From assembly GCA_025362075.1 (NCBI GenBank), contig JANYIL010000079.1, positions 1 through 47,765 on the forward strand: a DNA stretch of 47,765 nucleotides, in the 5' to 3' direction. A program made the translations under genes and the position numbers. Within the stretch, counting starts at the first letter, position 1, and every line of letters begins with the position of its first letter. The notes beneath the pieces were generated by a model. It was given only the letters and a program-made list of their open reading frames with translations. It made no database searches and was not told the origin of the DNA. This DNA is from Chloracidobacterium sp. Its GTDB lineage: Bacteria > Acidobacteriota > Blastocatellia > Pyrinomonadales > Pyrinomonadaceae. This document shows positions 16,380 to 23,775 of this stretch, in pieces.

Positions 16380-17774
16380 CTATTTCCTGTCCTTAAAGCT
16401 ATCGAAGAGTTCCGTATGACGGCTCGTCAGCGGCAGCAATCGGCCGTTAATGAATAGGTATTTGATCTTCGTTCGCGATTCGAGGATGTTGCCATCGGCG
16501 ACGACGATGTTTGCAATCTTGCCAACGTCGATCGAACCCATTTTGTCGCCCAAACCGAGTATTTCTGCCGCATAGAGTGTCACCGACTTGAGGGCATCAT
16601 CTTTCGACAATCCAAATGCACCCGCGATACCGGCATGATAAGGCAGATCGCGAACTTCGGACCCGGTATTTCCGGTAGAAATGCAGAATTTCACTCCGGC
16701 CGCCTGCATTTTCGACGGGGCCTCAAACAGATAGTCGTATGCGTCATCCTCCCGAACCGGCAGACTGTAGATGTGGGTGTAGACGACCGGAATATTGTTT
16801 TTCTTAAGGTCATCCGCGGCTTTCCATGCTTCCTGTCCGCCATCAATGATGCCTTTCACCTTCATTTCACCGACGAATTTGGCGACCGCGCGGATATCGC
16901 GTTCTCGTTCGGCAGAGAAAATAATGGGTTTTTCGCCATGAATATACGGGGCCATTGCCTCTAATTTCTGATCGGTCGCCGGATAGGGCAGCGCCTTGTC
17001 CCTGGCGTACGCGGCTTTAGCCCGAAGATAAGCCTCGGCATTGCGAAATATCTTTTTCAGGTCCTCGACCGCCTGATCGCGACGCTGGACGGCCTGATTA
17101 AAGTCAATCGCCGGCCCGCCAAACCTTCCGCCTCCTCCTCCACCACGGCCGCCGCCACCGGCAACCGATGGAAAGTTGATGACGAGGCCGAAATCCTTGA
17201 TGACCGCCATCTCGTCCGGCGTCGAACCGTTGAGATTGATAATTGCTGCCTGGCCCGAGATCGTACCGCCCGTCGGGGCCGACAACACGGTCGTAATCCC
17301 GTTTACCCGGGTCACATTGACGTGTGCCGAATGCGGATGAATGCCCTTGATCGCCCGTGCGTCGGCGTTCATATCGCCAACCTCAGTCAGGTCGACTGAT
17401 GCCGCGAGACCAAGGGTGATTTCCGCCAACCCCATATTCGTGCTTGCGTCGATCATTCCGGGAAAAACACTCAGCCCCTTACCATCGATCTTTTCGGCCC
17501 CCGCCGGGACGGCAACACCAGCTCCAACGGCCGCGATCTTGCCGTCCTTGATTACGACGGTGCCGTTTTCAATCGTCGCCCCCGAAACCGTTACGATCCG
17601 TGCCCCAACAATTGCGAACGTTCCGGCTCTACCCGTCTTATTCTGCTCCGCCCCGTCATTCTGCGCGTGGACAGAGATGGAACCACAGATGAGCACGGAT
17701 AAACACAGATACAGAAAACATTTTGCATTTTGCATTTTTAATTTTGCCCTTTGACTTTTCACTTTTGCCTTCAT
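16380..17774 (-). CDS. Secreted amidohydrolase-like protein lacking metal ligands
   Basis: 464 aa. The N-terminus is odd: a basic stretch KVKSQRAKLKMQNAKC encoded by a heptanucleotide repeat precedes a signal peptide (FLYLCLSVLICGSISVHAQ). The mature part has the imidazolonepropionase-like layout, with a beta-sandwich start (GARIVTVSGATIENGTVVIKDGKI) and a C-terminal GSIDVGKIANIVVADGN. However, the HxH motif after PGMID is replaced by ASTNM, and the later His, HG and SD ligands are also missing (IIFSAE, IDGGQEAW, CISTGNTGS). It is therefore probably a non-catalytic or differently catalytic paralogue. Its ATG overlaps the upstream stop by 1 bp and it is last in a three-gene operon. Confidence 0.85.
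   Translation of the reverse strand: MKAKVKSQRAKLKMQNAKCFLYLCLSVLICGSISVHAQNDGAEQNKTGRAGTFAIVGARIVTVSGATIENGTVVIKDGKIAAVGAGVAVPAGAEKIDGKGLSVFPGMIDASTNMGLAEITLGLAASVDLTEVGDMNADARAIKGIHPHSAHVNVTRVNGITTVLSAPTGGTISGQAAIINLNGSTPDEMAVIKDFGLVINFPSVAGGGGRGGGGGGRFGGPAIDFNQAVQRRDQAVEDLKKIFRNAEAYLRAKAAYARDKALPYPATDQKLEAMAPYIHGEKPIIFSAERERDIRAVAKFVGEMKVKGIIDGGQEAWKAADDLKKNNIPVVYTHIYSLPVREDDAYDYLFEAPSKMQAAGVKFCISTGNTGSEVRDLPYHAGIAGAFGLSKDDALKSVTLYAAEILGLGDKMGSIDVGKIANIVVADGNILESRTKIKYLFINGRLLPLTSRHTELFDSFKDRK
17719..17739. repeat. Heptanucleotide array CATTTTG x3 inside an amidohydrolase leader
   Basis: Three tandem 7-mers (the last with one change) within the first codons of the minus-strand gene at 16380-17774. 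Read on the minus strand it encodes K/M/Q/N/A-rich peptide in any frame with no stop. Confidence 0.8.
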
Positions 17775-19177
17775 TACCGGTGTCCTCCGTCGCCGTATTC
17801 GGCATCATCGCGTTCGGCCTGCCGAGTGGTAGCAGGTATGCGGGGCGGTCCGCCGCCGGTAGCCGGAGCCTTGTTGACATCAAGTTTTTCAAGCGTTTCA
17901 CGCTCCTTGGCCATATCGAGACGCAACTGACCATCCTTTTTCCGGTCAAAATAAACTTCGCCTTCGATAAGCGTCGTTTCAACTCTGGAGAAAACGCTGA
18001 ATGGATGATCGCTCCACACAACGAGGTCACCGTCCTTGCCGATCTCGATCGAACCTGTTCGTTTGTCGATACCGAGCTGCTTGGCCGGATTGAGCGTTAT
18101 CATTTGAAGCGCGTCCTGCTCGGGCACGCCGCCGTATTTTTCGACCTTGGCGGCATCGAGATTAAGCCGCCGCATGCGTTCGTCCGAATCAGAGTTGATC
18201 GACACGTTGACGCCGTTCTTCCACAGAATGTAAGCGTTGTATGGAATGGCGTCGTAGGCTTCGAGCTTGTAACCCCAGCTATCCGTAAATATCGACACGC
18301 CAGTACCGCGTTTCGCGATCTCGGGAGCGATCTTGTAGGCTTCGAGGCCGTGCTGCAATGTCGCGATCTTAAAGCCGAATTCGTCGGCCAGCAGCATCAA
18401 ATTCAGATGCTCGTCCGAACGATAACCGTGGCAATGGACGAGGCGTTTGCCCTCCAGCACCTCGACGAGCGGCTGGAGTTCGAGGTCCGTTCTCGGCTGG
18501 ACCTTAGTCTTACCGGCCTTAAAATCATCCCAGGACTGTTTGTAGTCACGGGCCCGGACGAATGCATCGCGCATCGTCTGGATGGTGCCCTGCCGGGTTC
18601 GCGGGTAGCGAAGCGGGCGGCCCGGCTGCGGAGCCTGGGTCGTCTGCCGGACGTTCTCGCCCATCGCAAACTTGATCCCCGGCGGTGCATCCGCGATCGG
18701 ATAGTCTTCGACCGGATGGCCCCACTTGAACTTGACCGTCGTATTCTGCCCGCCAATAGAATTTGCCGATCCATGCAGCAAATTTGCCGACGTAACCCCG
18801 CCCGCCAACGCACGATAGATCGTGATGTCTGTCGGGTTAAGCATGTCACGCGTGCGTGTCATCGAGGTAACGGAAAAAGCCCCCTCGTTGATCGCGTCCA
18901 GCATCGAATGCGAGTGGCAATCGATGATGCCCGGGGTGACATACTTGCCGGTCGCGTCGATCACGTTAGCACCCGCCGGGGCTGCGAGTCCCTTGCCGAT
19001 CTTTGTGATCTTGCCGTTTTCGACAAGAATATCCGTGCTCTCAAGTGTCCCCTTGACCGCCGTCATCACCGTTGCGTTTTTAATCAAAACGCTATTTTTC
19101 GACTGAGCCGCAACAGGAAGCCGCAGACTCGAAAGGAGCAAAAATAGCAGGGCAAAATATACCGTTATCTTTTTCAT
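17774..19177 (-). CDS. Secreted metal-dependent amidohydrolase, intact copy
   Basis: 467 aa from ATG 19177; an upstream in-frame TTG at 19192 adds only five residues. Signal peptide ITVYFALLFLLLSSLRLPVAAQ. Metal ligands are intact: HSH after PGIIDC, a later VHCHGY, LQHGLE and the Asp in NSDSDERMR, as in imidazolonepropionase-like amidohydrolases. It should hydrolyse a cyclic amide or dipeptide-like bond in the periplasm; the substrate is unknown. The C-terminal tail is basic and disordered. It is the middle gene of three paralogues, translationally coupled to the third, and 54 bp after the first; that gap contains a heptanucleotide repeat. Confidence 0.9.
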   Translation of the reverse strand: MKKITVYFALLFLLLSSLRLPVAAQSKNSVLIKNATVMTAVKGTLESTDILVENGKITKIGKGLAAPAGANVIDATGKYVTPGIIDCHSHSMLDAINEGAFSVTSMTRTRDMLNPTDITIYRALAGGVTSANLLHGSANSIGGQNTTVKFKWGHPVEDYPIADAPPGIKFAMGENVRQTTQAPQPGRPLRYPRTRQGTIQTMRDAFVRARDYKQSWDDFKAGKTKVQPRTDLELQPLVEVLEGKRLVHCHGYRSDEHLNLMLLADEFGFKIATLQHGLEAYKIAPEIAKRGTGVSIFTDSWGYKLEAYDAIPYNAYILWKNGVNVSINSDSDERMRRLNLDAAKVEKYGGVPEQDALQMITLNPAKQLGIDKRTGSIEIGKDGDLVVWSDHPFSVFSRVETTLIEGEVYFDRKKDGQLRLDMAKERETLEKLDVNKAPATGGGPPRIPATTRQAERDDAEYGDGGHR

Positions 19178-19202
19178 ATTACTAAGCCTCAAAAAATTAC
19201 TG

Positions 19203-19230
19203 ACTGCTGACCGCTGACTGCTGATTGCTA
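19203..19230. repeat. Heptanucleotide array ACTGCTG x4
   Basis: Four tandem 7-mers (ACTGCTG, ACCGCTG, ACTGCTG, ATTGCTA) filling most of the 54-bp gap between two amidohydrolase genes. On the minus strand it is free of stop codons in all frames. Confidence 0.8.
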
Positions 19231-19231
19231 T

Positions 19232-20905
19232 CTACGGATTTTTTGTCCCCGAAAACGGCACGGCACCCGCCGCCGAATCGACGGTCCCGGTGATCGTATT
19301 GCCGCTGACCGAGCCGCTGACGGTGATGTCGAGGTTTGCACCGCCAAAGACGACCGTCGTTGTAAAGCTAAAGCTGTTACCGGTTACCTTTCCGTCTCGT
19401 ATCGCTGCCGAACCGGTTGCTGAACTCACCATCGTACCTGTCAAACCCGAACCCGACTGCGTAAAATTAAGCGTCGAACTCAAGGGCGACCCCGGAACGT
19501 CGATATTGATCGTATACGAGCCGCTAAGACTGGGACCCGCAGGCGTCTGTCCACCACCGCCTTGTCCGCGTCCGCCTGCTGGTGGCCTGACGGGTTCTTT
19601 CTGCTCAAAGACCTTGCCGTCGATGATTATCTGCGGCACAAATTTGTCGCGACCAAACAGATCGCCCTTGACGAGAGCGAGGTTAGCTATCTTGCCAGCC
19701 TCGATTGAGCCGAGACGGTTATCAACGCCGAGGATCTCAGCCGCGCCGAGTGTCATCGCCCGTACCGCCGCGTCCTTGCTCAAACCGGCCTCAACCGCCT
19801 TGCCCGCGTTTGTAAAAAAATCGCCAATAGCCGTCGCCCCGCCTGATTCAAAAGCAAATTTGACGCCCGCCGCCGCTAATTTCCCAGCACCCTTTGGCGT
19901 TTCGGCCCTCGTGCGGAGAGTTTCGAGCGGCTCAGGATCGGCATCCGGCGATGATGCCGTCGTGCGTTTTGGAAAGTTCAGCGAGAGCAAAACGGCGACA
20001 TTATTGGCCTTGAGCCGGTCCGCCACTTTCCAAGCCTCCTGCCCACCGGCGATGATGCCGTTCAGCCTAAACTCTTTGATTAGGTCGATGGCACGAATGA
20101 TCTCCCGTTCGGTATTTGCGTTAAATACGACCGGCATTTTGCCGCTAACGATGGGGAAAAGAGCCTCAAGCGATTTGTCTGCTTCAGGCCGTTTCATTCC
20201 TTTGGGATTTGCAGCATAGGCCTTTTCCCACTCCTGCAATCGCTGTGCGTCATATAGCATCTGACGCAGCGCCGCGAACGTCCCGAGCAACGACTGTGGA
20301 TACCCACCGCTGCCGAGCGTGACGAACGAAATGTGCTCGGCAAACGGCGATTTGATCACCATATCTGACACATTTTCGCCCGCGAGATTTATCACGGCAG
20401 ATTGGCCGTTAAAGATGCCCGTTCGGCCAACTGACAAAACCGTCGTGAAACCGGCATTACGGTTAGCCTCAAACTGAGCCTCGCCCGCCCGAAGGTCGTC
20501 GCTCGTTACCTCCTCCGGTCTGAGACCGGCCGGGTAATTTGAATTTGACGTCGGCTGGGGGGCAGCAGATGCCGGTGCCGCCGCAACCGGGCCGCCGCCA
20601 CGACCGCCGCCGCCCGCCGGTGCGGCCGGTGCCGCTCCGAGGCCGAGGTTGGTCAACGTATCGAAAAATCCCGGATAGACCGTCAACCCGGTCGCGTCAA
20701 AAACCTGCGCATCCGCCGGAGCCGTAATATTTGCCCCGACCGCGTCGATAAGACCGTTGCGAATGACAACAGTGCCCTTTTCTATAGTCGCACCTGAAAC
20801 AGTAACAATGCGGGCATTTGTTATCGCATAACTCTGAGCATTTGCCGAGATGGCAAAGAACGAACAAATAGCCGCAACGAGCGGCAAAAATAGCTTTGAT
20901 CTCAT
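19232..20905 (-). CDS. Secreted amidohydrolase-like protein with C-terminal beta domain, metal ligands lost
   Basis: 557 aa. Signal peptide LFLPLVAAICSFFAISANAQ, then the amidohydrolase fold start ITNARIVTVSGATIEKGTVV. As in the third paralogue, the HxH is absent (PGFFDTLTNLGL) and the other ligands are replaced (VVFNANTERE, IAGGQEAWK, FAFESGGA). A Gly/Ala/Pro-rich insertion (about residues 95-125) and another low-complexity linker (about 425-450) lead into a roughly 100-residue C-terminal beta domain (LSGSYTINIDVPGSPLSSTL ... SGSVSGNTITGTVDS) that is absent from the other two. First gene of the operon. Probably a structural or substrate-binding partner of the intact copy; this is inference. 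Confidence 0.85.
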   Translation of the reverse strand: MRSKLFLPLVAAICSFFAISANAQSYAITNARIVTVSGATIEKGTVVIRNGLIDAVGANITAPADAQVFDATGLTVYPGFFDTLTNLGLGAAPAAPAGGGGRGGGPVAAAPASAAPQPTSNSNYPAGLRPEEVTSDDLRAGEAQFEANRNAGFTTVLSVGRTGIFNGQSAVINLAGENVSDMVIKSPFAEHISFVTLGSGGYPQSLLGTFAALRQMLYDAQRLQEWEKAYAANPKGMKRPEADKSLEALFPIVSGKMPVVFNANTEREIIRAIDLIKEFRLNGIIAGGQEAWKVADRLKANNVAVLLSLNFPKRTTASSPDADPEPLETLRTRAETPKGAGKLAAAGVKFAFESGGATAIGDFFTNAGKAVEAGLSKDAAVRAMTLGAAEILGVDNRLGSIEAGKIANLALVKGDLFGRDKFVPQIIIDGKVFEQKEPVRPPAGGRGQGGGGQTPAGPSLSGSYTINIDVPGSPLSSTLNFTQSGSGLTGTMVSSATGSAAIRDGKVTGNSFSFTTTVVFGGANLDITVSGSVSGNTITGTVDSAAGAVPFSGTKNP

Positions 20906-20959
20906 AACTTTATATCTCGAAAGCCAAATTGGAACTGAATGAAATTGCTGTTACGCAAA

Positions 20960-20987
20960 AGAATATAGGAAAAGTTTCAGATAGCAA
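20960..20987 (-). promoter_or_regulatory. Possible promoter of amidohydrolase operon
   Basis: On the minus strand, TTGCTA and TATTCT are separated by 16 bp and lie about 55 bp before the ATG at 20905. It is a moderate match only. The rest of the 157-bp gap shows nothing else. Confidence 0.35.
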
Positions 20988-21062
20988 AGTTGGAGGTATG
21001 TAAAACGGAAATCTTTACAAAACATTACAGTACGGCGGCGGATAGTAGAGGAAATAACCGTG

Positions 21063-21800
21063 TCAACTCACCGCGTCATGAAAGATGACGCCCAACGTAT
21101 GTCGTGCTCCGCTGGTCACCTCGCTGACGCCGTGCCGCATATTTGCCCGGTAAAATCCATGTGAGCCTCTGATAGGCCGGAAATTAGTGGTAAAGATGAT
21201 CATGTCGCCCTTGCGTGGCCGCAAAACAATCGCCTTTGATTGAGCACGCGGTGTTTGTTGGGTCAAAACGAACTCGCCGCCGGTGTAGTCTTCGTCGGGT
21301 TCGTTCAAAAAGAACGCTAGCTGGATCGGGAAATAGACCTCGCCGTAAAGGTCCTGATGCATCGTGTTAAACCCGCCAACGCCGTATTTGAGAATTAGCG
21401 GTGTCGGTTTTAGCTGGCCGTTTTCATGACACCTTTCCCGAAACTCGCCGAATGACGCCGGATACCGCACGTCGATCTTTAGATTTTTCATCCAGTCATT
21501 CGCGACCGGAGCGAGCACCGGAAAGATCGTTTCCCTCGCGGCCTGCACTAGCTCCGGCAGCGGATAATCGAAATATTTATATTCGCCGAGCCCGAAACGA
21601 TGGCGTTCCATCACCACCGTTTTTCGATAGGAGCTCGGCCTGTTGTAATCTGCAATAAATTGCTCGCAGACCGCACGCGGCAGCACATCTCGCACCAACG
21701 CGTAGCCTTTTTCATGCATATCGCTGGCGATCTGCTGCCAGTCGAGGGCGGCAAATATCGCCGCCCCGTCACGTGTCTGTTTCGCTGCGTCCTTGGTCAT
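21063..21800 (-). CDS. 2OG-Fe(II) oxygenase, putative alkylation-repair partner of Ada
   Basis: 245 aa. Iron ligands are visible as HQD (in FNTMHQDLYGEVYFPIQLA) and the distal His in ARHTLGVIFHD; GGEFVLTQQTPRAQS and the Arg/Lys-rich LRPRKGDMIIFTT complete the double-stranded beta-helix. It resembles the uncharacterised 2OG oxygenases of the COG3826 type rather than canonical AlkB. It overlaps the upstream ada gene by 4 bp (ATGA), so it is cotranscribed and should be induced by methylation damage. The substrate may be an alkylated base or a protein; location suggests repair. Confidence 0.85.
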   Translation of the reverse strand: MTKDAAKQTRDGAAIFAALDWQQIASDMHEKGYALVRDVLPRAVCEQFIADYNRPSSYRKTVVMERHRFGLGEYKYFDYPLPELVQAARETIFPVLAPVANDWMKNLKIDVRYPASFGEFRERCHENGQLKPTPLILKYGVGGFNTMHQDLYGEVYFPIQLAFFLNEPDEDYTGGEFVLTQQTPRAQSKAIVLRPRKGDMIIFTTNFRPIRGSHGFYRANMRHGVSEVTSGARHTLGVIFHDAVS

Positions 21801-22870
21801 TTCGAACTCTCTTTTTCGAGCGTCAGCAGCTCAGCCTTTCGCTCGATCCCCCATTTGTAGCCACTGAGTTTGCCGTCCGCTGCGATCACGCGATGGCAGG
21901 GATTGACGAGAGCAACCGGATTTGTCGCACAGGCGCGGGCGACTGCTCTAAACGATTTAGGCGTTCCAAGACTGGTAGCGATCTGACCGTACGAACGTGT
22001 TTCACCGTGAGGTATTTTTCGTAGTTCCGCCCACACTCGCATTTGAAAAGCACTCGCATGAAGGTCGAGCGGTAAGCTCAGGATCGCCTTTTCGCCGTCG
22101 AGACTTTTTAAGATAGCGGTGACCGCCTCTTTCAGTTTTTCGTCGTTAGATTCGATCGTCGCCGCGAAAAATTCCTTTTCAAGTTCCTGTTTCAGCTCAT
22201 CCGCTGTGTCGCCAAAGCTGACCGAGCAAATTCCTTTTTCAGTCGATGCGACCATCAGTTTCCCAAGCCGCGAATCGACGATCGTGTAGTTGATCTTCAT
22301 ATTTTTCCCGCCTTTCTTATAAGTCGCCGGCGTCATCCCCAGCCGTTCGCCGGCCTTTTCGTACAGCGACCGGCTTGAGCCGAACCCGCTTTCATACAGC
22401 GACGTCGTAACGTCGGTTTCTCGCACATTTTCCTTAAAATTTTCCATCCGCATCATATCCATAACCTCCTTTGGTGAAAGGCCGAGCACGGCCTTAAATG
22501 TCTTTTGTAAATGCCCGGTGCTGACGTCCATCTGGGTACTGAGCTCGTCAATCGTTGAAATTTCGATCTCATCCGAACGCATCATCTCGAACGCTTTTTG
22601 AATTAACAATGCCCCAGCTCCCGGTTCATATTCGTTTTTCGGTTTGCAGCGAAGGCATGCCCGAAAACCCGCGTTTTCGGCCTCCGCCGTTGTGATGAAG
22701 AACGCCACATTTTGCCGTTTTGGCGGCCGCGACGAGCACGACGGCCGGCAAAAAATACCGGTCGTCTGCACCGCGAAGTAAAATACGCCGTCGAATTCGC
22801 GATTCTTGGTCTCAACCGCCCGCCATTGCCAATCTGCCTGTCCGTAGTTTGTGCCCCGTTCGTTCATCAT
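21797..22870 (-). CDS. ada: Bifunctional Ada: adaptive-response activator and O6-methylguanine methyltransferase
   Basis: 357 aa, close to E. coli Ada (354). N-terminal zinc domain with the methyl-acceptor region TTGIFCRPSCSSR and CLRC; a central AraC-type helix-turn-helix (STIDELSTQMDVSTGHLQKT); and a C-terminal methyltransferase with the active-site PCHRVIAADG. It repairs methyl-phosphotriesters and O6-methylguanine and, once methylated, activates its own operon. ATGs at 22870 and 22867 are equally possible. It is divergent from the DCC-family gene across a 109-bp gap that should hold the Ada-controlled promoter; I could not identify an Ada box with confidence. Confidence 0.96.
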   Translation of the reverse strand: MMNERGTNYGQADWQWRAVETKNREFDGVFYFAVQTTGIFCRPSCSSRPPKRQNVAFFITTAEAENAGFRACLRCKPKNEYEPGAGALLIQKAFEMMRSDEIEISTIDELSTQMDVSTGHLQKTFKAVLGLSPKEVMDMMRMENFKENVRETDVTTSLYESGFGSSRSLYEKAGERLGMTPATYKKGGKNMKINYTIVDSRLGKLMVASTEKGICSVSFGDTADELKQELEKEFFAATIESNDEKLKEAVTAILKSLDGEKAILSLPLDLHASAFQMRVWAELRKIPHGETRSYGQIATSLGTPKSFRAVARACATNPVALVNPCHRVIAADGKLSGYKWGIERKAELLTLEKESSK

Positions 22871-22979
22871 GTCTCCGAGTTTATCTGCTTCCGCAAAGCC
22901 AATCTATCCGAAATCCGTCCTGTAATTTTTAATATGTCACCGATTAAGTCCTTCTGGTAAATTGCTGTAAACTTTTTAT

Positions 22980-23372
22980 ATGAGTTCGGTCGTACTTTTC
23001 GATGGCGTATGCAATTTTTGCAATGGTGGGGTCAACTTTATCATTCGCCACGACGGCGGCAAAAAGTTTAAGTTTGCACCGCTGCAATCGGAGATCGGGC
23101 AGGAACTACAGGCCAAATACGGCATCGGAGAAGACGTTGATTCGATAATTTTGGTCGAAAACGACAAAGCCTATACGCATTCGACGGCCGGTTTGCGTGT
23201 CGCCAAAGGCTTAGGCGGCCTCTGGTCGCTCGGCTATGTATTTATTGTCGTTCCGGCGTTCATCCGCGATTGGGCGTACCGGATGTTTGCAAGAAATCGC
23301 TACCGATTATTCGGCAGACAAGACGCCTGCATGCTGCCGACCCCGGAAGTACGAGAGAGATTTTTGACCTAA
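22980..23372 (+). CDS. DCC-family (DUF393) thiol-disulfide oxidoreductase-like protein
   Basis: 130 aa. The diagnostic N-terminus is FDGVCNFCNGGVNFIIRHD (a CxxC redox-type motif in the DxxCxxC context), followed by FAPLQSEIGQEL and RLFGRQDACMLPTPEVRERF. Family members are small cytoplasmic proteins with a thioredoxin-like fold of unknown partner. It is the first gene on the plus strand after the ada divergent region. Confidence 0.93.
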   Translation: MSSVVLFDGVCNFCNGGVNFIIRHDGGKKFKFAPLQSEIGQELQAKYGIGEDVDSIILVENDKAYTHSTAGLRVAKGLGGLWSLGYVFIVVPAFIRDWAYRMFARNRYRLFGRQDACMLPTPEVRERFLT

Positions 23373-23420
23373 TGCAGAAGCCCGCGCGTGCACAGGGGCG
23401 TAACACGAACGTGAATATTT

Positions 23421-23699
23421 ATGAAAGCAACATGGAACGGCGCGACCATCGCCGAAAGCAATGAAACGGTCGTCGTCGACGGAAATCACTATTTCCCTGC
23501 CGACTCGATCAAAAAAGAGCATTTTTCACAGTCTGAGACGCACACCGTCTGCGGATGGAAAGGAACCGCAAGCTATTACGATGTCAACGTAAATGGTGAC
23601 ACAAATAAAGATGCGGCGTGGTACTACCCCCAAGCAAAAGACGACGCAAAGAATATCGAAGGTTACGTGGCATTTTGGAAAGGGGTTGAAGTTAGTTAG
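23421..23699 (+). CDS. DUF427 domain protein
   Basis: 92 aa. The whole sequence is the DUF427 beta-barrel signature: NETVVVDGNHYFPADSI, the histidine and cysteine in THTVCGWKGTASYYDV, and AAWYYPQAKDDAKNIEGYVAFW. These proteins are widespread and have no established reaction. It lies 48 bp after the DCC protein gene on the same strand. Confidence 0.93.
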   Translation: MKATWNGATIAESNETVVVDGNHYFPADSIKKEHFSQSETHTVCGWKGTASYYDVNVNGDTNKDAAWYYPQAKDDAKNIEGYVAFWKGVEVS

Positions 23700-23703
23700 G
23701 AAT

Positions 23704-23765
23704 TTAGCCACGAATGCCCGAATAGAACCACTTCATAAGTGTCTTATTCGTGCATTCGTGGCTAA
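23704..23765. repeat. 21-bp inverted repeat between DUF427 gene and mutS2
   Basis: Arms 23704-23724 and 23745-23765 match with one mismatch around a 20-nt loop; the right arm is followed by CTTTTT, so it may terminate the upstream unit. The TTAGCCACGAA word also follows msrB at 16311, so it is probably a dispersed element. Confidence 0.75.
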
Positions 23766-23775
23766 TCTTTTTAAG

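Noticed and set aside
17723..19147. A long plus-strand open frame of over 470 codons
   Set aside because: It lies antisense to the second amidohydrolase and reads as Arg/His-rich translation with no domain; it is a shadow of high-GC codon usage.
22871..22979. Ada box in the divergent ada/DCC gap
   Set aside because: No sequence matching an Ada-binding site with convincing spacing to a -35 element was found.
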